Assembly: GCA_022825675.1 (NCBI GenBank)
Contig: JAJDWK010000029.1
Span: 1 to 51,629, forward strand
From: Anaerolineae bacterium
GTDB lineage: Bacteria; Chloroflexota; Anaerolineae; Aggregatilineales; Phototrophicaceae
DNA: 51,629 nt
Reading direction: 5' to 3'
This document shows, piece by piece, positions 40,896-48,054 of this stretch. The notes beneath the pieces were generated by a model. That model worked only from the letters and a program-made list of their open reading frames with translations. It ran no database searches and had not been told where the DNA came from. Position numbers and translations under genes: made by a program. The first letter of the stretch is position 1, and each line of letters opens with the position of its first letter.

Positions 40896-41658
40896 CCCCA
40901 TTTTGAGCGCCGCTGGCATCAGCAAATTCTTCGGCGGCTTGACCGCCGTGGACAATGTTGATTTTGAGATTTACCCGGGCGAAGTGGTCGCCCTGCTGGG
41001 CGACAATGGCGCCGGCAAATCCACGCTGATAAAGTGCATCGCCGGCGTCTACCGCCCCGAACAGGGGCGGGTCTTCTTCAAAGGCGAGGACATCACCCAT
41101 CACACCCCCGCCGATGTGCGCAACCGCGGCATCGAGACTATCTATCAAGACCTGGCGCTGGCGGAGAACCTGGATGTCGGCGCGAATGTCTTCCTGGGCA
41201 AAGAAAAAACGCGCCGCCTATTCGGCTTAATTCCCGTAACGGACGACATGCTGATGCGCGAAGAAGCGGCTGGCGTGCTCGACGAGCTGGATATTCATAT
41301 CCCGTCTTTGAAGCAGAAGCTGGTCAATATGTCCGGCGGGCAGCGCCAGGCGGTCGCCATCGCGCGGGCGATGTATTGGAACGCGCAGTTGGTCATCATG
41401 GACGAGCCGACCGCCGCCCTGGGCGTGCCCGAGCAGCGCAAGGTGCTGGCGCTCATCCGCCAGCTGCGCGAGAATGACATCCCCGTCATTCTCATCAGCC
41501 ACACAATGCACGATGTGATGGCGGTTGCCGACCGCATGGTGGTTATGCGCCGCGGGCGCATTGTCGCCAATATCCCGCGGGCGGAGGCGACCGAAGAACT
41601 CATCGTGCGCCATATCGTCGGCAGCGCCGAAAATGGCGAGAACGCGGTGATGGCTTGA
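40888..41658 (+). CDS. CUT2 sugar ABC transporter ATP-binding protein, single domain
   Basis: The 256-residue protein has one ATPase domain: Walker A LLGDNGAGKSTLIKCIAGV, signature NMSGGQRQAVAIARAM, Walker B VIMDEPTAALGV and switch LISHTMHDVMAVADRM. RbsA-type CUT2 ATPases are about 500 residues with two domains, but single-domain FrcA-like versions are known and would act as a homodimer. ATG 40888 lies inside the permease gene's end (overlap of eight bases), following GGAAGCA. Confidence 0.9.
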   Translation: MSDPILSAAGISKFFGGLTAVDNVDFEIYPGEVVALLGDNGAGKSTLIKCIAGVYRPEQGRVFFKGEDITHHTPADVRNRGIETIYQDLALAENLDVGANVFLGKEKTRRLFGLIPVTDDMLMREEAAGVLDELDIHIPSLKQKLVNMSGGQRQAVAIARAMYWNAQLVIMDEPTAALGVPEQRKVLALIRQLRENDIPVILISHTMHDVMAVADRMVVMRRGRIVANIPRAEATEELIVRHIVGSAENGENAVMA

Positions 41659-41686
41659 GCGGGATCCCGCAAAGCGCTCCGATATT

Positions 41687-42000
41687 TTTACCACCGAGGA
41701 CACCGAGAGCACCGAGTTTTTCTCACATATACGCAAAGTATCTCAGTAAGTGCGAGTAAATCATGCGGGAATTGGCAGTTTCTCTATGGGTGATACAGCG
41801 CGCTTCATCCCAACGGTAGGGGCGAGCCGGTGGCTCGCCCGTCGTTGCAACAGAGACACAGAGGCACAGAGATTTTCTCATTTTTTCTCGGTGTATCTCG
41901 GTGTACTCGGTGGTAAAAATCCTTGTCGAATCTCCACACTTACAGATTCCAATTACTTTGTTGGAATTACTTCTGTGCTCTCTGTGGTTAAAAACTTGTG
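41687..42000. repeat. Composite intergenic repeat block with two arrays and a palindrome
   Basis: Array TTACCACCGAGGACACCG at 41691-41725 is followed by a spacer (GCGAGTAAATCATGCGGG .. GGGTGATACAGCGC .. TTCATCCCAACGG). A perfect hairpin comes next: GGGCGAGCC (41820-41828), ggt, GGCTCGCCC (41832-41840). A second set of arrays follows (CACAGAGGCACAGAG at 41856-41870, TCGGTGTACTCGGTGG at 41904-41919, CTCTGTGGTTAAAAAC at 41980-41995). The spacer matches the reverse complement of 26945-27010. The stretch 41659-42036 has no gene; the aldolase's Shine-Dalgarno site AAAGGACAG lies at its end. Confidence 0.75.
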
Positions 42001-42036
42001 TACTGTTTGCTGAGGAAACCAGCAGAAAGGACAGCC

Positions 42037-43005
42037 ATGCCCACCACCCTGACGCCGGGGCGCTACCGCGGCTTAAAAGCCAGCAGCCTCGCCGCCGCCG
42101 ATGTCTTTGGCATTGTCGCCTTTGACCAGCGCGGCAGCTACCGCAAAATGATGCCGCCCGGCAGCAGCTATGCCCAGCTGGCGGCAGTCAAGCAGGAAAT
42201 CATCGGCGCGCTCTCCCAGCAAGCCAGCGCCATTCTCACTGACCCGGTCTATGGGCTGCGCGCCGCCATGCAAATGAGCGGGAGTGCCGGCTTGCTGCTG
42301 GCGCTGGAAAAAAGCGGCTACAGCGGCGATTCCAGCTTCCGCCGCACCGAGCTGCTGCCCGGCTGGACGCCCGAAAAGATCCGCAAAGCTGGCGCCAGCG
42401 CCGTCAAGCTGATGGTCTATTACCACCCCGATAGCGGCGACCTGGCGCAAGAGCTGGAAGCCTTCATCCGCGAGCTAACGCGGGAATGCCACCGCTGGGA
42501 CCTGCCGGTCTTCCTCGAGCCGATGTCGTACAGCCTTGACCCGGCGATCGCAAAAAACAGCGCCGCCTTCGCCGAGGGGCGGGCGGAAGTCCTCATCGAG
42601 ACCGCGCGCCGCCTCTCGCAAACGGGCGCGGATGTCTTGAAGCTGGAATTCCCGCTGGATATCCAGTTCCAGAGCGACCAGGACGCCTGGCGCGCCGCCT
42701 GCAGCCAGCTAAGCGCTGCCAGCGCCGTGCCCTGGGTGCTGCTGAGCGCGGGCGTCGACTTCGCGCAGTTCGCGCCCCAGGCGCAGGTCGCCTGCCAATG
42801 CGGCGCCAGCGGCTTCCTCGCCGGGCGCGCCATTTGGAAAGAAGCGGCGGCAATGCCGCCCGCCGCCCGCGCGGACTTCCTGGCGGGCACCGCGCGGGAG
42901 CGGCTGCGCCAGCTGCTGGATATCGCCGCGGCTTATGCCCGCCCCTGGAGCGATTTCTACAGCCCGCCCAGCGCCTCGGCAAACTGGTACGAAAGCTACG
43001 GCTAG
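42037..43005 (+). CDS. LacD/YihT-family (tagatose-bisphosphate/sulfofructose-phosphate type) class I aldolase
   Basis: The 322-residue barrel enzyme has the family blocks VFGIVAFDQRGSYRKMM, AILTDPVYGLRAAM, ASAVKLMVYYHPDSG and PVFLEPMSYSLD. The Schiff-base lysine Lys202 is in GADVLKLEFPLD. The C-terminal segment PWVLLSAGVDF with CGASGFLAGRAIW strongly resembles YihT. The family cleaves ketose phosphates into dihydroxyacetone phosphate and an aldehyde (glyceraldehyde-3-phosphate for LacD, sulfolactaldehyde for YihT). No YihV-type kinase or YihO transporter is seen, so a sulfoquinovose role is not supported. With the isomerase and DhaKL genes upstream, and an aldo/keto reductase next, a general ketose-cleavage route is likely. 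ATG 42037 follows AAAGGACAG. Confidence 0.83.
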   Translation: MPTTLTPGRYRGLKASSLAAADVFGIVAFDQRGSYRKMMPPGSSYAQLAAVKQEIIGALSQQASAILTDPVYGLRAAMQMSGSAGLLLALEKSGYSGDSSFRRTELLPGWTPEKIRKAGASAVKLMVYYHPDSGDLAQELEAFIRELTRECHRWDLPVFLEPMSYSLDPAIAKNSAAFAEGRAEVLIETARRLSQTGADVLKLEFPLDIQFQSDQDAWRAACSQLSAASAVPWVLLSAGVDFAQFAPQAQVACQCGASGFLAGRAIWKEAAAMPPAARADFLAGTARERLRQLLDIAAAYARPWSDFYSPPSASANWYESYG

Positions 43006-43014
43006 GGGGGCGGC

Positions 43015-44022
43015 ATGGAAATTCGGCGCTTCGGCAACAGCGGCTTGGAAAGCTCCGCCATCGGCTTCGGCACCTGGGAGATGAGCATGCGCCAGTATGG
43101 GCATATTGACGCCGCCGAAGCGGCGCGCGCCGTGCATAGCGCCATTGACCACGGCATCACGCTCTTTGATACTTCCGAGACCTATGGTCCCTTCACCTCG
43201 GAGGCGCTGCTGGGGGAGGCGCTGGGCAAACGGCGCAAAGAGGTCACGCTGGTTACCAAAGTCGGCTTCACCTTTTGTGATGACCCCGAGCATCCCGGCG
43301 CGATGAAAACCGACCAGCGCGATTCTTCCGCCGCCAACATCATCGCCCATGCCGAGGGCTGCCTGCGGCGCTTGAATACGGATACTATCGACTTGCTGCT
43401 GCTGCATTGGCACGACCATTCGACGCCGCAGGCGGAGACCATCGGCGCGCTGCAAACGCTGCGGCAGGCGGGCAAAATCCGCCATTATGGCGTCTCCAAC
43501 TACAACCTGGCGATGCTGCGAGACAGCCAGCGGCACGGGCAGTTGACCGCCAACCAGGTCGGCTTTCACCTCTTTGACCGCCGCGTCCAGGCGGAAGTGC
43601 TGCCCTATTGCCGCGCGCAAGGCATCGGCTTCATGGCTTATGGCAGCTTGGCATTTGGGCTGCTGGCGGGCGCTTTTTCGCCGGCGACGCAATTTGTCAG
43701 CTGGGATTGGCGCAGCCGCGGCGATGCCTTTGGCTTGCCCCTCTTCCAGCGTGAGCATTTCCTGCGGGCGCTGCGCGTTGTCGAGCGGCTGAAAGCGCTA
43801 GCGGGCGATTATGGCAAATCAATGGCGCAGCTGGCGATTGCCTGGCTGCTGGGGCAGGCGGGCTTGACTGTCGCCCTGGTCGGCATGAGGAACGAGCGCG
43901 AGCTCAAAGAGAATGTCGCGGCGGCGGATTGGCGCTTGACGGCGGCAGACTATGCCGCCATCGACCGCATCTTCGCCGAAGAAGGCGCGCCCACCTACAA
44001 AGGTGCCGCGCTCGCGGTTTGA
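43015..44022 (+). CDS. Aldo/keto reductase
   Basis: This 335-residue NAD(P)H-dependent barrel reductase (YajO/IolS/YghZ-like) has the catalytic tetrad visible: Asp and Tyr in LFDTSETYGPF, Lys in VTLVTKVGF and His in IDLLLLHWHDH. The segment KIRHYGVSNYNLAMLR and the C-terminal IAWLLGQAGLTVALVGMRNE bind the cofactor. It begins nine bases after the aldolase and probably reduces the aldehyde the aldolase releases (inference), preventing its accumulation. It ends six bases before the stop of the convergent gene at 44029. Confidence 0.9.
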   Translation: MEIRRFGNSGLESSAIGFGTWEMSMRQYGHIDAAEAARAVHSAIDHGITLFDTSETYGPFTSEALLGEALGKRRKEVTLVTKVGFTFCDDPEHPGAMKTDQRDSSAANIIAHAEGCLRRLNTDTIDLLLLHWHDHSTPQAETIGALQTLRQAGKIRHYGVSNYNLAMLRDSQRHGQLTANQVGFHLFDRRVQAEVLPYCRAQGIGFMAYGSLAFGLLAGAFSPATQFVSWDWRSRGDAFGLPLFQREHFLRALRVVERLKALAGDYGKSMAQLAIAWLLGQAGLTVALVGMRNERELKENVAAADWRLTAADYAAIDRIFAEEGAPTYKGAALAV

Positions 44023-44028
44023 GGCGCT

Positions 44029-45159
44029 TCAGCTGGCGGCGGCTGCCAACTTGGCGAAGAAATCACGATAGATGGCATCGCGGTTGATATCCAGCGCCTC
44101 GCGCATGATATGCCGCGGGTTGCCCCGCCGCTGCCACTTGCAGTCCGCGCTCAAATAAGGCGCGTCCGTCAAGAAACTCGGCACCCAAGCTGGCTCCAGC
44201 AGCCAGGCGATGTTAATCAAATCCCATATAATCCATGTGCGTCCGAAGTGCCCGCTCAAACCCTGGAAGGCATAATGCGGGTTGTGTGTGTACAGCCAAT
44301 ATAAGTATTCGCCGATAGCGCCAGCGTCTTTGACCCAGGCTTCCATCTCCGGCAGCGACAGGCTCAGCTGGGCGCCGACATGGAAACCCGGCAGATAGAC
44401 CAGCGGCACGCCGCTGTCAAACAGCAGTTGGGAAGACAGGATGTCCTGTTCCATATTAAAGGAGGGCTGCGCGATATCGGTGACGGTTGTGGGGTAGCCC
44501 GCCGTCCACAGCACCACAATGTTGTTTATAATCTCCGGTGCCATCAGCAGCGCGGAAGTCACATTGCTGGTCGCGCCGATCGCCAGCACATAGAGCGGCG
44601 CGTCCGCCGAGGCGGTCCGCGCGGCGGCGACAAGATGCCGCGCCGCTTCGCTTTCCACCGGCGCGTCATAGCGCTCCAGATAGCGTGGCGAGCCGCGGAA
44701 AACGCGCTCGCGGAAGTCCATGCCCAGCTTCTCGCAGACGAGCAGGATTTCCCGATAACTCAGCTCCATGCCCTCCCCCGGCGAGACCATGGTGATGCCC
44801 TGCGGGTCGATTTGGGCGCGGTCGCTGATGTCGGTGCCCGCCCGCTCCAGCCTGTCTAATTGCCCGCCATACGCCGCCAGCAGCGCCAATTCCGCCGCGC
44901 TCGCCCCGCCGGGATTGGCTTTGGCGCGGGCGGCGGCTTGCAGCTCCCGCCAGCGGCGCTGGAAGGAATAAGGCGCGGCGTAGATGGCTTCGATATCCAG
45001 AACATCCTGCGAGAGCAGCGCCCAGGCCAAGGCGAATTGGTCGTCGATTTCGTTGCGGGCATCGGTATCGATGACGCAGCGGACGCGCCCGCGGGGCGGC
45101 CTCAACAGGTGCCGATAGTGCGCCGCGCTCAACTTGGGGAAGCGCTGCTGATGCGTCAT
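44029..45159 (-). CDS. Nucleoside hydrolase-like (IUNH superfamily) protein
   Basis: The 376-residue protein has a variant calcium-binding motif VIDTDARNEIDDQFALAWAL (usual DTDPGxDD), the strand YVLAIGATSNVTSALLMAPE, NMEQDILSSQLLFDSGVPLV and a C-terminal WDLINIAWL, all in nucleoside-hydrolase order. The group cleaves N-ribosyl bonds; the DTDxxNEIDD subgroup is little characterised and some members may act on other glycosides. ATG 45159 overlaps the stop of the CaiB-type gene (ATGA), so the two are co-translated even though the pairing has no obvious pathway. Confidence 0.82.
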   Translation of the reverse strand: MTHQQRFPKLSAAHYRHLLRPPRGRVRCVIDTDARNEIDDQFALAWALLSQDVLDIEAIYAAPYSFQRRWRELQAAARAKANPGGASAAELALLAAYGGQLDRLERAGTDISDRAQIDPQGITMVSPGEGMELSYREILLVCEKLGMDFRERVFRGSPRYLERYDAPVESEAARHLVAAARTASADAPLYVLAIGATSNVTSALLMAPEIINNIVVLWTAGYPTTVTDIAQPSFNMEQDILSSQLLFDSGVPLVYLPGFHVGAQLSLSLPEMEAWVKDAGAIGEYLYWLYTHNPHYAFQGLSGHFGRTWIIWDLINIAWLLEPAWVPSFLTDAPYLSADCKWQRRGNPRHIMREALDINRDAIYRDFFAKLAAAAS

Positions 45160-46358
45160 GCCAAGACCCCTTCCGCCCGCAGCCGCGCGATATCAGCGGG
45201 GCTGTAACCCAGCTCCGCCGCGACTTCATCGCTGTGCTCGCCCAGGCGCGGCGGATGCCGGCGGTAGACCAGCGGCGTCTCCGCCAAATGCACAGGCGTC
45301 GCCAGCGATTTGACGATGCCCAGCGCCGGATGCTCCAGCTCGATTATCATGCCGCGTTCTTGCAGGTGTGGGTCGCCCAGCGCCTCCGCCACTGTGTTGA
45401 TGCGCCCGCAGGGCACGCCCGCGGCGCGTAATTCTTCCAGCCATTGGTCGCAGGGTTTGCCGCGGATTATCGCGCGCACTATCGGCAGCAGCGCCGCATA
45501 ATTGGCGATGCGGTCGGCATTGCTGGCGAAGCGCGGATCCGCGATAAGCTCGTCGCGCCCGACATGGCGGCAGAAAGCGCCCCAGACATTGTCCGAGCCG
45601 ACGCCGAGGATGAACCAGTCGCCATCGCTGGCTTGCACCGCTTCGTACGGCACCACCTGCGGGTGCTGGTTGCCGCGCCGCGGCGGGTCGATGCCGTCCG
45701 CAAAATATTCGCCGGCATAATTTTCCAGCCAGGTGATTTGCCCCTCTTGCAAAGACATATCCAGGAATTGCCCGCTGCCATCCCGCTCGCGGGAGCGCAG
45801 CGCCGCCAAAATGCCGATGACGGTGAACAAGCCGCAGGTCATATCGGCAATCGGCGTCGGGAAGCGCATCGGCGCGCCAGCCACCTCGCCCGTCAGCGCC
45901 ATCGTGCCCGATTCCGCCTGCGAGACCAGGTCATAGCCCGGCTGCCCCGCCCGCGGTCCCGTGCGCCCATAGCCGCTAATCGAGGCGTAAATCAGCCGCG
46001 GGTTGACCGCCCGCAAAGTCTCATAATCGATGCCAGAGCGCTGCAGCGAGCCGACAGTCGCCAGATTTGTCAGAAAAATATCGGCATCCGCCACCAGTTT
46101 GTGCATAATCTCGCGCCCGCGCGGGGCGCGGATGTTGAGGGCGATGCCGCGTTTGTTGCGGTTGACCGCCAGGTAATAGCAGCCCTGGTCGCCGATAGCA
46201 GGCGGCGCCCACTGCCGCGATTGATCGCCGATGCCGGGGCGCTCAATTTTGATGACCTCCGCGCCGAGATCGCCCAGTATCATCGTGCAGTAGGGTCCCG
46301 CCAGCGCCTGCGTCTGGTCGATCACTTTGATGCCGCTCAAGGGCGCGTCACCGCTCAT
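45156..46358 (-). CDS. CaiB/BaiF family III CoA-transferase
   Basis: The 400-residue protein opens LSGIKVIDQTQALAGPYCTM and GDLGAEVIKIERPGIGDQSR, the N-terminal hallmark. It has RNKRGIALNIRAPRGREIMH and the catalytic-aspartate region GQPGYDLVSQAESGTMALTG. CoA is moved between carboxylic acids (oxalate, carnitine, bile acid, dicarboxylates in characterised members). GAGGAAAAGC precedes ATG 46358; the frame open to 46403 has no better signal. The acceptor acid cannot be told from sequence. Confidence 0.92.
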   Translation of the reverse strand: MSGDAPLSGIKVIDQTQALAGPYCTMILGDLGAEVIKIERPGIGDQSRQWAPPAIGDQGCYYLAVNRNKRGIALNIRAPRGREIMHKLVADADIFLTNLATVGSLQRSGIDYETLRAVNPRLIYASISGYGRTGPRAGQPGYDLVSQAESGTMALTGEVAGAPMRFPTPIADMTCGLFTVIGILAALRSRERDGSGQFLDMSLQEGQITWLENYAGEYFADGIDPPRRGNQHPQVVPYEAVQASDGDWFILGVGSDNVWGAFCRHVGRDELIADPRFASNADRIANYAALLPIVRAIIRGKPCDQWLEELRAAGVPCGRINTVAEALGDPHLQERGMIIELEHPALGIVKSLATPVHLAETPLVYRRHPPRLGEHSDEVAAELGYSPADIARLRAEGVLA

Positions 46359-46452
46359 GCTTTTCCTCGCTCCGCTTTTACTCTGGGCGCAATTGTGCTT
46401 CAAGTGGGGCGGGCTCGAATATCCACTCTGTTAGCCACTCCCCAAGGTCATC

Positions 46453-47508
46453 TCAGCCGCTGATAAAAGCAAAGAGCGCCCGATGCGTCGCTTCCGCCTT
46501 TTCCAGGAAGGGCGTATGCCCGCAGTCTTCAATGACAACTTCGGTAACTGCGCCGCCAGCCGCGGCATAGTTGTCCAGCACTTGTTTAATCTGCGCTATC
46601 ATCGGCTGCGGCGGGCAGGCATCATCGCCGGGCCAGCCAGGCACCACGCCCAATTTGCCGAAAGTCGCCAAATCAAACATCGACATATCGGCGATGACCT
46701 GGTCGCTATCGCCACGCAGCCACAGCAGCGGCGGCTTGTCTTCAATCGCGTAGAGGCGGCTGATATCTGGCTGATTGTTGGGTGCCATGCCGTTCAAGAC
46801 GCCCCAGCGCCCCGGCGCTACCCCGGGCCAATGCTCCGATGCCACCGAATCGCCGGGATAATCACGCTCGCCGGTATGCGTCTGCAGCACCGATGTCAGC
46901 AAATCTTCTTCCCGCGGGGAGCGGAAGGGCGGCTTCCAATAGAAATTGTTCATCACCTGGCGCGGGGTCATATCGCCATCGCCGCGCTCGCCGTCTTTCA
47001 GCAGCTGCGCGTATTGCGGGTTGGCGACGCCGCCGCCAGCGCCTGCCGCGTCCGGCGCGCAGAGGCTGCCCTGCGCGTCTTTGCTGCCGCCGAAGCCATA
47101 GGGCGAAACGGGCGCAATCAGCGAGGCGCTCAAGAGCCGCGCCGGCGCATCGCCCAGCAGAGACCAAAGTACGCCGCCGCCCATCGAATGCCCGACCAGA
47201 TGCGCCCGCTCGATGCCGAGGCTGTCCATCAGCGCCAGGACATCGTCAGACATATCAGCCAAGCCGCGGCTGCCATCGACCGCCGCGCCGGGGTCAGACT
47301 CGCCGAAGCCGCGTTGGTCCAGCGCGATGCCGCGATAGCCCGCCGGCAGCGCCAGCATCGTCTCTTCCCAAAAGGTGGCGGAGGTCAAATTGCCATGCGC
47401 GAAGATGACGGGGATGCCATCAGGCGCGCCAGAAAACAATACGCGGGTGCGCAAACGCGCCGTGCTGACAGTCTCGGCGCTGATGCCGGGGAGGGTGGGG
47501 ATAGACAT
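46453..47508 (-). CDS. Alpha/beta hydrolase
   Basis: This 351-residue hydrolase has the oxyanion motif VIFAHGNLTSATFWEE and ALDQRGFGESDPG. The nucleophile elbow is GHSMGG (Ser108), the acid is in LLWLRGDSDQV and the histidine in EDCGHTPFLEKAE. A cap insertion of about 120 residues lies between the nucleophile and the acid. Esterase, lactonase, haloperoxidase-like or C-C hydrolase activity is possible. ATG 47508 follows AAAGGAAG. It lies 94 bases upstream of the CoA-transferase and may be in the same transcript. Confidence 0.85.
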   Translation of the reverse strand: MSIPTLPGISAETVSTARLRTRVLFSGAPDGIPVIFAHGNLTSATFWEETMLALPAGYRGIALDQRGFGESDPGAAVDGSRGLADMSDDVLALMDSLGIERAHLVGHSMGGGVLWSLLGDAPARLLSASLIAPVSPYGFGGSKDAQGSLCAPDAAGAGGGVANPQYAQLLKDGERGDGDMTPRQVMNNFYWKPPFRSPREEDLLTSVLQTHTGERDYPGDSVASEHWPGVAPGRWGVLNGMAPNNQPDISRLYAIEDKPPLLWLRGDSDQVIADMSMFDLATFGKLGVVPGWPGDDACPPQPMIAQIKQVLDNYAAAGGAVTEVVIEDCGHTPFLEKAEATHRALFAFISG

Positions 47509-47582
47509 GGGCAGCTTCCTTTCTTTTGCATTGCATGTTGAACTTGCCCAAACTGTAACAAAAGCGCGGAGATTCGACAAAG

Positions 47583-47662
47583 ATTTTTACCACCGAATAC
47601 ACCGAGAAAAGCACGAGAAAAATTCTGTGCCTCTGTGTCTCTGTGGTGAATACTCTGTGGTG
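47583..47662. repeat. CACAGAGG/CACCGAG-type arrays
   Basis: TTTTTACCACCGAATACACC is followed by CTGTGCCTCTGTGTCTCTGT and a duplicated GTGGTGAATACTCT. The two array flavours (ACCACCGAG and CCTCTGTGG) face each other, as they do at 1466-1720 and 41851-42000. Confidence 0.65.
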
Positions 47663-47696
47663 AATACTGTTTTGATGCAATTGCCCTGGCTAAAAC

Positions 47697-47725
47697 TTGG
47701 CATAAACGCATTGCTTTGTTATAGT
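47697..47725 (+). promoter_or_regulatory. Promoter of the poly-C leader and secreted protein gene
   Basis: TTGGCA (47697-47702) and TATAGT (47720-47725) are spaced by 17 bases. The start would be near 47732, 69 nt before the small ORF and about 320 nt before the secreted-protein gene. Confidence 0.6.
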
Positions 47726-47800
47726 ACTGAATACGCAAACTTTCCATCTTACTTAACAGTTTGCTCTCGTACGCGGCATTAGTAACGGAGGATAAAACTA

Positions 47801-47893
47801 ATGCTCGCCAATATAACGCAATCTTACCCCCCCCCCCCCCGAAAATATGTTCTAAAACCTTGGGCTGCTCTATACCTTCGAGGCCATACATAA
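47801..47893 (+). CDS. Candidate 30-residue leader peptide containing a poly-C tract
   Basis: CGGAGG at 47786-47791 lies nine bases before ATG 47801. The ORF reads MLANITQSYPPPPRKYV and on to a TAA at 47891-47893; codons 10-13 are the CCC codons of the C14 run. With one C fewer it would stop at 47853-47855; with one more, at the TAG at 47905-47907. The promoter upstream and the hairpin that begins at its stop codon make an attenuator-like unit. It is not known to be translated. Confidence 0.35.
   Translation: MLANITQSYPPPPRKYVLKPWAALYLRGHT
47827..47840 (+). repeat. Homopolymeric run of 14 C
   Basis: Fourteen consecutive C, the longest mononucleotide run seen in the window, inside the small leader ORF. 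Such tracts slip during replication and are the usual switch of phase-variable surface genes. Assembly error in run length is also possible. Confidence 0.9.
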
Positions 47894-47931
47894 GCGCCGG
47901 AACCTAGCTGGCGCTTGTTGATCCGCTTTTT
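47892..47931 (+). terminator. Attenuator-like hairpin with delayed T-run
   Basis: AAGCGCC (47892-47898) pairs with GGCGCTT (47910-47916), and CCGG/CTGG inside adds pairs. TTTTT follows at 47927-47931 after a 10-base gap, so termination efficiency may be low. The 5' arm begins in the stop codon of the small ORF. Confidence 0.45.
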
Positions 47932-48054
47932 CGGAAGCTCTCTTATCCGCCCGCGGCGCGGTATTGCGCTGCTGTGCCATATCTCCCCACTTATCCATCT
48001 TTCATCACAAAGGAAGGTGCCATCAAGCAAATAGCTCTTTAAGGAGAAAGGCTA

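Larger units (their letters stand above)
47509..48054. other. Divergent intergenic region with arrays, promoter, leader ORF and poly-C tract
   Basis: Repeat arrays at 47583-47662 are followed by the promoter 47697-47725, small ORF 47801-47893, C-tract 47827-47840 and hairpin from 47892, each listed separately. From 47932 to 48054 no gene is seen; AAGGAG lies just before ATG 48055. Confidence 0.6.

Noticed and set aside
42037..44022. Sulfoquinovose (sulfoglycolysis) role for the YihT-like aldolase and reductase
   Set aside because: No YihV kinase, YihS/YihQ or sulfoquinovose transporter in the window; the LacD/YihT family is broader than that pathway.
47385..48030. Minus-strand ORFs reading through the poly-C tract as poly-Gly
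   Set aside because: No start signals or recognisable product; the plus-strand small ORF has promoter and ribosome site.
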